DNA of 64,000 bases from Silene latifolia. Lineage: Eukaryota > Streptophyta > Magnoliopsida > Caryophyllales > Caryophyllaceae. The notes beneath the pieces were generated by a model. That model saw only the letters and a list, made by a program, of their open reading frames with translations, was not told the DNA's origin and did no database searches. The position numbers and the translations under genes were made by a program. The DNA lies in the NCBI RefSeq assembly GCF_048544455.1, contig NC_133538.1:439950311-440014310 (forward strand), given 5' to 3'. Below, piece by piece: positions 12,014 to 22,283 of this stretch (position 1 is the stretch's first letter; every line of letters begins with the position of its first letter).

Positions 12014-13320
12014 TGTAACACCCCCATTTATTCAGGAGCCTTTAGCTAGACATTCCCAAATAAATAGGATCATTTACCATCTCGGTTTCCCGAGGTAGTA
12101 GATAACAAAGTCCAACTCACCAAAGTACTTTAAATAAAACTTTAATGATTATATATTTATTACAAATTAACCAACTAAACTTAATATAAAATAAATACAA
12201 CTCGCAGCGGAAAATAAATAAAGTGATAAAATCTTCTATGTGGTCTATACTTCTAGGTAGATTGGCCAAGTCCTCACGCGTCCCATAGCTCCCAAGTCAG
12301 CTAATCTTTAGTACCTGTCAAATCTGCTCCCCATTATGGTTCATCACAGGTGTTCACGAATACACTGTCAACCACGAGGTTGAGTAGGATAACAATCTCA
12401 AGACAGATAATATAAATAGTACAAAGATTCGAACACCAACGCCAAATCAACTTTTCTCCCAATACACCACCACGAAGGTATTAAACGGTGTCTGCCAGTA
12501 AGTTTATAATACATCACCCGAAGGCTCTTACCATGATCTCTACCTCAGCCAGTAAGTTTATATAACATCACCCGAAGGCTCTTACCATGATGTCTACCTC
12601 AGCCAGGCTAAACCTGATATCCAACTCATTATCAAACCAACTGTAGCAACAATAATGGCTACCTACCACACCGTCTCAAGAACATCCAATAAAACCCCTT
12701 CCAATCACAATATACAAGATATGTATAATCCAATTATCCAAACAGTTCAATTCAATTAACACAACATCCAATTAAATGAGAAGATACACAATTAGTAGGT
12801 CCAGTAGAATCGTTATCCTACCTCTTCGGCAAATACTTCCAAATAGCAATTCAATAAGGTACTTAGAAATATTCCACTTCAAAACCGTCACCTCAAGTTA
12901 ATTAGCTATGTAGATTCAGTCTTAATTACTTCTACGTGCCTCCTCTTCTTTTATGAATTACTTTTCAGATTTATTAAGTATTTATAGGCTAGGTTTAGGG
13001 AGTATATGAGACCGATTAGGAAACTTTTGCCTTTTCTAATTATTATTAAGAATTACCAATTATTATTATATTTATTATTATATTATTAAATTCCGCTTTA
13101 AATCCCGACTACTACTCTTGCTAGGCCTAATATAATCAGCCCATTATTCACAACACACGGCCCAAGGCTTATTACTAGCTAAACCCAATTCCCGACTTGC
13201 TTATTTATTTATTATTTAATTAACGTCTTTCTCGCAAGTACTATTAGAAATCTCATTAATTAATTATTTAAATTACATAAACTATTCTCATTAATTATTA
13301 TTAAATTACGGGGTATTACA
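12014..13320 (-). repeat. Element D right (5') LTR
   Basis: A 1307-bp copy of 7871-9171. On the minus strand a TATA-like box TATAAATA lies at 12979-12986, a plausible core promoter for the element RNA. Confidence 0.9.
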
Positions 13321-13325
13321 ATTAC

Positions 13326-13420
13326 TTCCCACATGTATTCTTTAAAATGAGATTTAAACATGTGATCATCATGATCGACAGTTGTGATCGCATTATTTTC
13401 GGAGGACACATATTCCAACA
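13326..13420 (-). repeat. Element E right LTR remnant, part 2
   Basis: Continues the E LTR after element D and ends CCAACA at 13420. It matches 2564-2658 of the left LTR and is followed by the CCTCC duplication. Confidence 0.85.
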
Positions 13421-15908
13421 CCTCCGCCACCATTCTGGCCTGTACACTCCAACATAACTCACAACATTCACCTTCACAATAATCAACCTTACAAACGTTA
13501 CCCGCACAAAAACTACCCTCCGAGGAACACTCTCCCCAAGTTCATTCGCAACCCGGAAATCAACGGCATATGGAGATATGATGTGGACGACGTCGACATC
13601 ATCCACGGAAAGGGAAAGCAAACCAAGGAAGTTGATCATGATCACCTCACCCGGTCCGGGCGCCCCTACAAAAACCCAAATCCTAAAACACCCAACACGC
13701 CAACAATCGGCGACCAAATCATCCCAGACATGGATAGCCAACCGAGGGTTCCGGAGAATTCAATCCTCAAGCAACTCCAAAAAGCTAAGGCTGAAATATC
13801 CATCTGACAGCTAATCACCACATCCTTTGAACATCGACATGCTTTGCTTCAAGCCTAGGGAAAATTAATAGTGTCTTCCACCTCCTCACCTGAAGAAGTG
13901 GCAGCCCACATCACCGTGCAATGCCTAAAGAATAACATGCTTATGGTCTTGGTGGATGACGGATCTGCTGTGAATAGCATTCCTCTTAAAACTACTAAAA
14001 AACTAGGGATCAAGGAGGCTGACCTCATCCCAATCAAGGAGTTTGCGCCTCCGACAGCACTTGTCACAAGGTTGCATGTCTCATCACCTTAACCATCTCA
14101 ATAGGCCCCTTGGAGATACAAGCTAGTTTCCCAGTAGTCGACATTCACGCATCTTTCAACATGCACCTAGGACGCCCTTGGATTCACGCTAACAAGGCTA
14201 TCACTTTTACCCTTTACCAGAAGATTAAGGTCCCCTTTAGCGCAAACGCAATCACCATTGTCATATCCCTGATCAAAGCTGTCATGACAAAGGGGATAGC
14301 TGCACAGGTCAATGAGGAAATTAACAAAGAAATGTGGGAGTTCCAAGCCGTGAATGCGCTAACCAACGACCCAGCACCTTCCGATTGTGACCCGTTCTCA
14401 AACCTCACAAGCAACCGAATCTTGATGCGCTCGGGGTACTTCTTGGGCATGTCCCTCCCCCCGCTGAGAGACGCTTTGCCTCCCATGAAACAGGTCAATG
14501 ACCCCAATATCCCTTTCGAGCTTGATTACGAACCAACTAATGAAGACATCCAGGAGATGGGCCCCCTCGTGAAGAAGCGCAAGAAGAAACGAGTCATCCT
14601 CCGCCCATATCACTTGACCCTCAACGTATATTTCGTCTTCAAAGCAGAATCTGAATTCTACAATGGCTTTCCCGAGCCAATCTACGACCCCATATCAAAG
14701 GTCAAACATTCGGGTATAGAAGTCTTTCAAGATTGCTACTTTATCCCTGAAAACGACACCAGTGGTACACCAATCAAATCTGAGTTGAGCCCTTTGCCTA
14801 GATGGACAGGCTGGAAGCCTCCTTTTCGAAGAAAACAACATCAAGAACCTCAACCATGAGGAGATCATAGCTATTGCCCTCAAGGACAACCAATTCAACC
14901 CTACAGCCTTGATCTCTAATCCTAACCCAAAGAAAATTGTTCTAGGCCAGAGGAATACTTTTAAATGGACTGATCGCCAAGGCCGCATTCTCAAGATCAC
15001 AACCAGAGAGGGTCCTATGTTCAAGGAAGGAAGTGAAGATGAGTCTGAGTCCCAGTGTGATGATAAGTCCGAGTTAGTGTCTGTCTTGGGTCCTAACATT
15101 CCCAACACCCGTGTCAAAGTCTCTTCCCACTATTTTATCACAATCTCGAGGCTGTCACAGGGGATGAGTTATCTATTGTCACCCCTACTCCCACGGAAGG
15201 TAGCAACCTGGAGCTTATACCAAGGGCCACCTGCTCTGCAGCGTCGCCTCTGACTCCCCATGAGATGTATGTCCTGTCTGAGCTCTTCCCTCAGATTGAC
15301 TTAATGAATGCCAAGTTCGCTTACGACTCGTCTCATTATAGCTGCAATACAATTCTGAACGAATGTGAGGATTTTGACTTGAGTGACTACTCGCCTGATT
15401 TAGCCAAAGAAATCGATAAACGCAAACTTTGAACACTCATCATTTAGGAGACTGAAACTATTAACGTAGTGAGTGACCAAGCACCTAAAGAACTTAAGAT
15501 ACGGACAACCCTTGATCCCTTGGAAAGACAACAATTCATCAACCTCTTGCTCGAATACAAGGACGTATTCGCATGGTCCTAAAAAGACATGCCTGGGATT
15601 GGTAGGGAGATTGCAGAACACAGGATAGCCATTAAGCTCGGAGGGAAACCCGTTAAGCAAAAGCTGCGTCGCATGCGCCCCGAGTTGGTATTAAAAATCA
15701 AAGAAGAAGTAGACAAACAATTTAAATCAGGATTCATCAAAGTTTCCGTGTAGGCTGACTAGGTGGCCAACATAGTCCCCGTACCGAAAAAGGATTGGAG
15801 AATCCGAGTTTGCGTTGATTTAAGAGACCGAAACACGGTAAGTCCAAAGCACGACTTCCCCTTACTGCACGTCGACATCTTAGTGGAAAACACCACAGAG
15901 CACGCCCT
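13421..15908 (+). pseudogene. Ogre/Tat gag C-terminus, protease and RT start (element F)
   Basis: The F polyprotein resumes here after E. It begins with a proline-rich gag tail (from 13426), then a linker with NPEINGIWRYDVDDVDIIHG. The retropepsin-like protease has the motif VLVDDGSAVNSIPL near 13950 and HLGRPWIHANKAITF near 14165-14210. The linker RNFD-to-RT region has QFNPTALISNPNPKKIVLGQ near 14890. The N-terminal RT block has KPVKQKLRRMRPELVLKIKEE near 15650, VANIVPVPKKDWRIRVCVDL near 15763 and the start of the RT palm, ending at HALL. Several stops and shifts (about 13805, 13857, 14090, 14857, 15429, 15581, 15752) make it non-functional. The protease has D-D-G instead of the usual D-T/S/N-G. 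Element A interrupts the RT at 15909. Confidence 0.85.
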
Positions 15909-15913
15909 TTTAT

Positions 15914-16969
15914 TGATGATTTATAATAATATATACATTTATGCCTTCCCTTAGTTACTTTTGATACAGTTTTCGTGCCAAATTACATTTTTTATATGCC
16001 ATTTATATTAGAATGTTGTACTTCCGCTATTTACTTTTGATACATTTTTTATATGCCATGTATACACTGATCTGATGACTTTTCACACAAGTTTCCTAAA
16101 TCGGTTTATGTTTAGTATAAATACCCAAATCATGCCCTATTATATTTTTACGTCTTATTTTACCTAGTTACGCCAAATTACAATAAAACCTCTCAAAACA
16201 CTTTAGTTTAGTTTAATTGCTATTATTTCGGATCTAAGCATTCTTTAATTACGGTATTGTTGATCTTTCCTTAGTTATTATTAATTCAAAGTTTTAATTC
16301 ATTCAATTTCTTGTTATTCATATTTACATGCTTTCAACTATGTCTTGCATTGTTATTATTGTTGTTAATTCTCTTATCATGAGAAGCTAAATTCCTTATC
16401 TAGGGTGAATAAGGATCTAGGTTGTTATAAGGGGATTATATAATGAATTGATAGTCAAATTGCTTTTGGTTGTTGTTCAATTGTTATCTTAAACCTAATT
16501 TATTAATTACTCGCCATGATTAGTTAACTACCATTACGAATTAGGATTATTACCGACCGGATTAAGATTAATATAGGTTAGGACAATTGAATAGGCTGAC
16601 TTAATGATTGCGATCGCATGTTAAGTTTAGTCCTAAAGGACATATTAGAATCAGCCGATCATATGACCTTAAACAACATAAATTGCTCTATCAACCAGTT
16701 AAGTTACACCCCCGGATAACTACCTAGTGAACCTCATCCCTAGACTATGTAATATTATTAAATTCACCTTATTTACTTTATTCCAATTAGTTTATAGAAA
16801 TCAATCAAACAACCCTTCAAGAAACGGTTACTTTAAGACGGAATTAAATATCAACAAACTAGAACAATTATATCGCCTCCCTATGGATTTGAACCTTCTT
16901 ACCGCTAGCTATTAGATAATAGTAATTTAGATTTATTTTGATATAGGTGATACGACTTTAACCTTATCA
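15914..16969 (+). repeat. Element A 5' LTR (internally deleted)
   Basis: A 1056-bp LTR with a TATA-like TATAAATA at 16116-16123. Compared with the 3' LTR it lacks about 205 bp between roughly 16040 and 16067. The missing part in the 3' LTR is the one carrying the CTCGATCGAG motif cluster. Confidence 0.9.
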
Positions 16970-16973
16970 AATT

Positions 16974-16991
16974 TGGCGCCATTACCGTAGA
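16974..16991 (+). promoter_or_regulatory. Primer-binding site, tRNA-Asp-like (element A)
   Basis: TGGCGCCATTACCGTAGA, four bases inside the LTR, matches the Athila-type site complementary to tRNA-Asp with a few mismatches, consistent with an old copy. Confidence 0.8.
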
Positions 16992-17091
16992 GGCGACAAT
17001 TTTTATGTTTGTTTTTGTTTATTTTTGTCTTTTGTCTGAGGGAGAATCAGTTCCTTGAGATAGTTTTATATTTTTTTTGTTAGTTCTGTGT

Positions 17092-17500
17092 ATGCCAAGG
17101 TCTAACAGGTCGGAGATTATATCTTTTGATCCCGAAGTAGAGAGGAATTTTCGGTACAGCCGGAATTTTCAGAGAGAAATTAGTCAGGTTGAAGACTTGA
17201 GTACACTTGACAAATATTACGAGGTTTTTACATTTGCAGAAGATCAGTCCATAGAATAGGACAAGCCAATTTATGCTACAGATTCAATAATGATGCCTAC
17301 TCTTGCTAGTCATTCCGAGCCTACTTTGGCTTCTATCCTTAAGGGATTCAAGGTTCCTACTACGGACACGGGCACTTTTGATATTCCTCCATCTTACATC
17401 AATCTGGTGGAACGAAACTTGTTTGGGGGAGATGCTAATGAAGATCCTGCCAAACATATGGAGAAGTTTACTGACTATTATTGCTCCATTCCACTGACTA
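17092..17500 (+). pseudogene. Athila-like gag N-terminal fragment (element A)
   Basis: This is the N-terminal part of an Athila-type Gag. It starts MPRSNRSEIISFDPEVERNF, has one in-frame stop at 17257-17259, and continues MPTLASHSEPTLASILKGFK, PPSYINLVERNLFGGDANED and KHMEKFTDYYCSIP. The same blocks occur in elements B (19206) and C (34431). The start was chosen at MPRSNRS because C begins identically. The reading ends abruptly at 17500, where truncated LTR sequence of element C begins. The remaining gag, including its core and zinc knuckle, is missing, and A's coding sequence resumes only in the protease at 36723. I infer a deletion that removed the rest of gag together with 660 bp of C's LTR. 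Confidence 0.85.
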
Positions 17501-17560
17501 TTATTGAAATAATAATTAAATCGCATAAATAATGCTAGGGCAGAAATTAAGAGAACTAAA
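17501..17560 (-). repeat. Element C left LTR remnant, outer part
   Basis: 60 bp matching 35212-35272 of the right LTR. It starts abruptly at the junction with A's gag and ends at the CTAAA target site of element B (17556-17560). Confidence 0.85.
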
Positions 17561-19077
17561 TGATGCGTGTCCTATATATGATGTTTTACACCCCATTTTA
17601 CACGCATTTCAGAGCTCATTTGTGTAGTTCATGCTACTATTTGCCCCATTTCGTCTACTTTCGTATTATTATGTAATATTGCAGACTTATGCGGAAATGA
17701 GTAGAAATTGAGCTAAATCCGTTCCCGAGTATCTTGCATTGCATTTGACGTGAAGTATTTACTCAAGTAACGAGCTTGGTGCGCATTTCGAGGCCCGACA
17801 ACAAATCCACGAGAAGTTACAAGTCAAGTATCAGCTACTTCAGTCGTTCGACCACTGCCCTTAGTCGATCGACCAACCCACGAGTTCCAACACCTACTAT
17901 TTAGTGAAGAGCAGTCGATCGACTGCCTTGTGTGGCCGATCGACCAAGCCGCAAATTCTGACGTGAATAAGAAGATCGAGAATTAAGAAGCCCATGGTAC
18001 ATTATGTTTTGGAATAAGAACTACGTTGTATTCCTATATAACGTAGCTTTAGCATTCAGAATAATCATCTAGTTCCTATCAAGTTTTTATTATTCAGTTC
18101 AAAGATACAATTCAACATTCATAGTTTAGTTCGTTCTTTAATAAAGTTTCTGTTTTGCATTCGGTTCTGATCTTCCCTTTACAATTCCTTTACACGGTAT
18201 TCTTCTGTTTTATTATTCAATTTGTTGCTTTCATTCGTAGTATAGGATTGCTAGGTTAGATCTCCCGAAACCAATTTATCGCTTTATGTTAATCGCTTGT
18301 TTAGATAATTTAAGCATGATTTCGAATGTTTTAATTGTTAAGTTTATTGTTGTTTTTATCATGAGTATGAGTAGCTAAACCCCCCTGTGCTAGGATGTAG
18401 GGAATCTGTAGCGTAGGCGGCATTAGAATAGGACGACCTAGAGCGCGCTATGGTCGATCGACTGGGCTTCCTAGTCGATCGACTGGCCTCGTGAGATTAC
18501 CTTCGTTTTAATGAATTTAATTTCTATATTTGACGAATCGAGTGCATGCGACTAGTTGAATGTTTAGGATTTGACCGACCCAATAAAGATCGAAAGATAG
18601 GGAACGTTTATAGCCTACCTAATAAAGACGACTAGATTAATGAGGTCGAAAGATAAGTTAATTTTGCCTTTTGAGTCACTATTCAGAACGAAAGTTAGAT
18701 TTAGTGATATTAGGGACCTGTAGCGAGATCGAGAGATGCTACCCGTGAGAGTGGACCGAGAGGACCTCTTATTTTCCCGTCTCACGTGTTTGTTTTAGAC
18801 CTAGCTAGTATACTGCCGCCGAAACTACAAGTGAACCGACCATCTTAGCACCCTTTTTAATATCTGTTTTCATCTATTAGCTTAGTTTATCTTTCTTTTA
18901 TTGCCATTAGCTTTAGACCAAATCAAATCAACCCCCCACTTTTGTTACCTTGGACTTAAAATTAGACAACTAATAATTGCATCGCCTCCCTGTGGTTCGA
19001 CCCTGTTACCACTAGCTTCTTTTAGTTTTAATAGGAATTATAAATTTTATCTTTCGTGCACACAACGACGGGCATCA
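17561..19077 (+). repeat. Element B 5' LTR
   Basis: 1517 bp. A TATA-like box TATATAA lies at 18035-18041, at the same offset (474 bp) as in the 3' LTR. Palindromic TCGATCGA motifs cluster at about 17842-17945 and 18450-18485. The small frame near the 3' end, starting MPLALDQIK, is repeated in both LTRs and is not taken as a gene. Confidence 0.95.
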
Positions 19078-19082
19078 AATTT

Positions 19083-19100
19083 TGGCGCCGTTGCCGGGGA
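19083..19100 (+). promoter_or_regulatory. Primer-binding site, tRNA-Asp (element B)
   Basis: TGGCGCCGTTGCCGGGGA, five bases inside the LTR, is a full 18-nt match to the complement of the plant tRNA-Asp 3' end. This is the site used by the Athila lineage. Confidence 0.95.
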
Positions 19101-19205
19101 GGTAATTGTCAAAAATTTTTAGCTATTTTATTTTTAGTCTTTTTCTTAGTTTAAGGGACATCTGTTCCTTAAAATATTCTCATATTCTATTTGTAGTTTC
19201 TTCTT

Positions 19206-20747
19206 ATGCGCAGGTCACAGGGTGGTGAATTACTACAGTTCAATCCTGAGATTGAGAAGACTTTGCGTGAGTTGAGACGATCAGCTAGAGTATTGCCGAT
19301 AGAGGAAGAGCTGGGTACTCTGTCTAGTTACTACGAAAACGAGCTATTTGAGGAGGATCCACATTCATCTCCTGTTTCCACTTCTTCAGCTGAGATCGTC
19401 ACATCTCCAGATTTTCCAGTCATGGCTGAAGAAGCAAGTATAGCCAGTCACTCGGAGCCGACAACTGCGAATCTTTATAAAGGATTCGCATGACCAGGGG
19501 AAGACAGAAAATTCGAGCCGAAGCCTTCTTACATTAACTTGGTTGAGAGAAACCAATTCAGGGGAGCTGCAAATGAAGATGCAGCCAAGCATATGGAGAC
19601 ATTCATTGATTATTGTTGTTCCATACCTCCACCAACCGGCATGACCCAGGACCAGGTGAAAGAAACTATGTTTATATTCTCTCTCCGTGATGTTGCAAGG
19701 GAGTGGTACAGAGACCTGGATCGAGCTGCTAATGGGATCACTGACTGGAATTCCTTGGCCCCAGCATCCAACAAGAAATATTTTTTTACCTCGAAGACGA
19801 ATGCCATTAGATCTCAGATCATGAACTTTAAACAGGGTCCGGATGAGAATTTTCATGAGGCGTGGGTCCGTTTCAAGAAGCTGTTGCGAACCATTCCGCA
19901 CCATGGATTTGCGAAGTGGAGCCTATGCAATCAGTTTTATAACGGGCTCTATGACGATCAGAGAGCTATCCTGGATGCTGCAGCTAGTGGTAGGTTCCAG
20001 GAGAATGTTGGAGAGACTAAGGGGTGGAAAATTATTGATGATTTGGCCACCCATAAATCTGAGTATGGGAATTCCAGAGGAAATCAAAGGAGGAGTGCTG
20101 AATCCCCTTCTGTAGCTGCACTAGAGGCTCTCACGGCGAGGTTTGATAAGTACGAGTTGGGAGGAGCTTCAAAAGGAGGGATCTATCATGTGAATGTTGT
20201 TTCAGACGGTCCTTTCATCTGCAAAAGATGTGGAGCTGAGGGACATGTTTCAGATAATTGTCCTAATCCCTTTGAGTCTTGTGCTTCCTTTCAACATTAT
20301 AGGCAGACAAACACTTATTACGAGCCGAATGTCCATCCGAACTTGAGGTGGAGTAGCCAAAATGTCTTGAATCCGACTCAACCTCCACAGCAGCAGCAGC
20401 AGCAGAATTATGTGCCCCCTAATAAGCAACAACATTTCCAAAAGCCTCCATATGTCCCTCAGCAGCAGCAGCAGTCCCAAGGTTCCGAATTTGCCGAATT
20501 GAAGAATTTGTTGCTGAAAGAGTCTCAGGCTAGAGTGGCCGGGATGAAGATGTTAGAGAGCCAAATTGCTCAATTGGCAAGCAAGAATACAACCCGAGCT
20601 CCGGGACATTTACCGACTCAGACGGATCAAAAGGAGACCCTTAATGCCATTACTTTGAGGAGTGGATCTACCCTTGATGGGCCCACTATGGTCGAAGACA
20701 TTGCTGAAAAAGATGAGGCGGAACCGAGTCGAAGAAAGAAAATTTGA
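19206..20747 (+). pseudogene. Athila-like Gag, one internal stop (element B)
   Basis: This is the structural Gag of element B, packaging RNA in cytoplasmic particles. One frame runs from MRRSQGGELLQFNPEIEK (start by analogy with A and C) to RRKKI, broken only by TGA at 19491-19493. Domains: an N-terminal acidic region; PSYINLVERNQFRGAANED; then the gag core with KHMETFIDYCCSIPPPTG, FIFSLRDVAREWYRDLD, FHEAWVRFKKLLRTIPHHGF and NQFYNGLYDDQRAILDAAA (about residues 112-275). The zinc knuckle CKRCGAEGHVSDNC (20220-20261) follows. A Gln-rich stretch encoded by CAG/CAA runs sits at 20380-20480. The same frame continues past the TGA at 20745-20747 into the protease, so gag and protease were once one polyprotein. 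Confidence 0.9.
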
Positions 20748-20924
20748 ACAAAGGGAAAGAAAAAGACGATTACCAGGTATATCGGTCGATCGACGATATA
20801 CCAGTCGATCGACCGATCCGCGACAACAAGCGATCCGCTTCGTCTCAGAGAAGTCAGTCGATCGACTGACCAACCTGGTCGATCGACTGACAGCGCTGCT
20901 GATAGTGAATCTTTTCGTCCTCCA
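20748..20924 (+). repeat. Palindrome-rich gag-protease linker of element B
   Basis: Four or five copies of GTCGATCGAC-type palindromes between 20782 and 20890 lie in the reading frame that joins gag to protease. They encode an Arg/Ser/Thr/Asp-rich linker (for example GRSTIYQSIDRS and SRSTDQPGRSTD). Equivalent palindromes of another sequence lie at the same place in element C (32599-32892). Confidence 0.8.
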
Positions 20925-22283
20925 ATGCCTAATAACTTGAGGGATCACTTGTTTCGGGGTACGACTACTCCGAAAATATTGAGTCAAGACCCAAATGCTG
21001 ATGGGTCAGTTCCGGTTCCAAAGTACGAGCCGATGACGGTTAATGGCTCATTTTTTAGACGGTCTGAAGAGGGTTCGAGCTTCAACAAAGAGAAGGTCGT
21101 GGATTTTTACCCTAAATCCACCGATGCCGGCATGAGAGATTTAGAGGAGAGGGTTAAGTTGCTACTTTCAGCCCCCTATCCGGAGTGATTGGTGCCGACA
21201 AAGGAACAGGTATCGTTTAATAAATTTGAAAATGTTGTTCGTAGCTTAAACGTACAAGTTCCTTTTCTTGAATTAGTTAATCAAGTGCATGTTTACATAA
21301 AATTTATGAAGCAATTATTGTCTAAGAAGAAGTCACTTAAAACTGTGCATACTGTCGCACTAACTGAGGAGTCATGTTCTTATTTGACCCATACTGCACC
21401 TCATAAGCTAGAAGACCCAGGTAGCTTTTCCGTCCCATGTAATATTGACACCTTTCCTATTGAGAAAGCCTTGTGTGACCTAGGAGCTAGTATTAGTGTG
21501 ATGCCTTTGAGTCTTGCTAGAAAGCTGAAATTGACTAGGTTTGCAATTACCAACATGACAGTACAGATGGCTGACCGATCTGCGGTCCAGCCTATAGAAG
21601 TCTTAGAGGACATTCGTGTGCAAATAGGAAAGTTCTTTTTCACTGTTGACTTCGTTGTACTAGATATGCCCGAGGACGCCCACATACCTATCATACTAGG
21701 TAGACCATTTCTGCACACTGCTGATGCAGTTATAAATGTCGGTTCAGGGACTTTGACCTTCAAAGTGGGGAAACACTCCATTGTCTTTGCCCAAACGGCT
21801 AAGAAGAAAGACCCCATGTGGCCAATAACTTGCAATACGGTTTCTGAGAAGAAATCTTATTTTATACTTCCTTATATGCCTATCTCTGTTCCTATTCCTG
21901 TTGTGACACCTCCGCCCCAGACTGGGAGCAAATTGGAGGAAGATTCTTCTGTGTTTTGGATATTGCAGGAGCTGGCTTGGGGGAAGGAAGAGCTACATGT
22001 TGCTCCAGCTGTGATGGAGCCAATCGTTCAAAGAGGTGGTCTAGGACGCCTTAGCTATGGCACTAATGAGGAGCCCGATGAGGAGCCAGTCAAAGTGACA
22101 GAGTCCGATTTGGATTCTGACGAGCTTGAGGAGGTCATTGAGTGGGAAGATGTCCGACATGTTGATCCGTTGAGTTATGCGGATGTTGGAGCTAAGAAGA
22201 GTGCAGCTGAGAAGATGAGCACTGTAAGGCTACCTCTAGTAGCCAGAAGCCGAGCAAGTGGGCCATTTCGTGGCCATTCTTGA
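20925..22283 (+). pseudogene. Athila-like protease region (element B)
   Basis: This is the C-terminal half of the gag-protease polyprotein, in the same frame as gag, with a TGA at 21186-21188 after the segment ending LLLSAPYPE. The aspartic protease lies at about 21380-21830: CNIDTFPIEKALCDLGASIS (catalytic D in the D-L-G-A-S motif typical of Athila, instead of D-T-G), the flap region MADRSAVQPIEVLEDI, and IPIILGRPFLHTADAVINVG. An acidic tail (about 22050-22160) ends at 22283 in GPFRGHS. An autonomous Athila would continue into RT here; this frame simply ends. The protease fold is clear from motifs, but activity is unlikely given the upstream stops. Confidence 0.88.

Larger units (their letters stand above)
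7871..13320 (-). mobile_element. Element D: gag-only Ty3/gypsy-like LTR retrotransposon
   Basis: A 5450-bp element with two LTRs of about 1.3 kb that start TGTAACACCCCC and end GGGGTATTACA. The TSD ATTAC lies at 7866-7870 and 13321-13325. The initiator-tRNA-Met primer site and the polypurine tract put it on the minus strand. Its only gene is a gypsy-type gag, with 340 bp between the gag stop and the 3' LTR, so pol is absent rather than decayed. This is the architecture of a non-autonomous terminal-repeat element with gag. The LTRs differ at few sites, so it is among the younger insertions here. Confidence 0.9.
1392..13420 (-). mobile_element. Element E: Ty1/copia-like gag-only LTR retrotransposon
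   Basis: The element starts TGTTAG at 1392 and ends CCAACA at 13420, with the TSD CCTCC at 1387-1391 and 13421-13425. The copia-type gag and the polypurine tract next to the left LTR show that it lies on the minus strand, so the left LTR is the 3' LTR. The right LTR is truncated to its terminal 357 bp and is split by element D. No RT, integrase or protease motif could be recognised between gag and the polypurine tract, so the element looks non-autonomous or heavily deleted. It interrupts the gag gene of element F. Confidence 0.85.

Noticed and set aside
13322..13741. 139-codon minus-strand frame across the E-F border
   Set aside because: It crosses an insertion boundary and overlaps the F gag reading in the opposite direction, so it is a chance frame.
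14695..15117. 140-codon minus-strand frame opposite F
   Set aside because: The + strand reads as the Ogre-type linker between protease and RT.
18901..19122. Open frame starting MPLALDQIK in the B LTR, repeated at 25865
   Set aside because: It lies in both LTRs, spans the LTR-internal border in one copy, and shows no family motif. The repetition follows from the LTRs being repeats.
19386..19904. 172-codon minus-strand frame opposite gag of element B
   Set aside because: It is antisense to a convincing gag domain and has no recognisable motif of its own.
21401..21835. 144-codon minus-strand frame opposite the protease of B
   Set aside because: The + strand carries clear protease motifs over the same bases.
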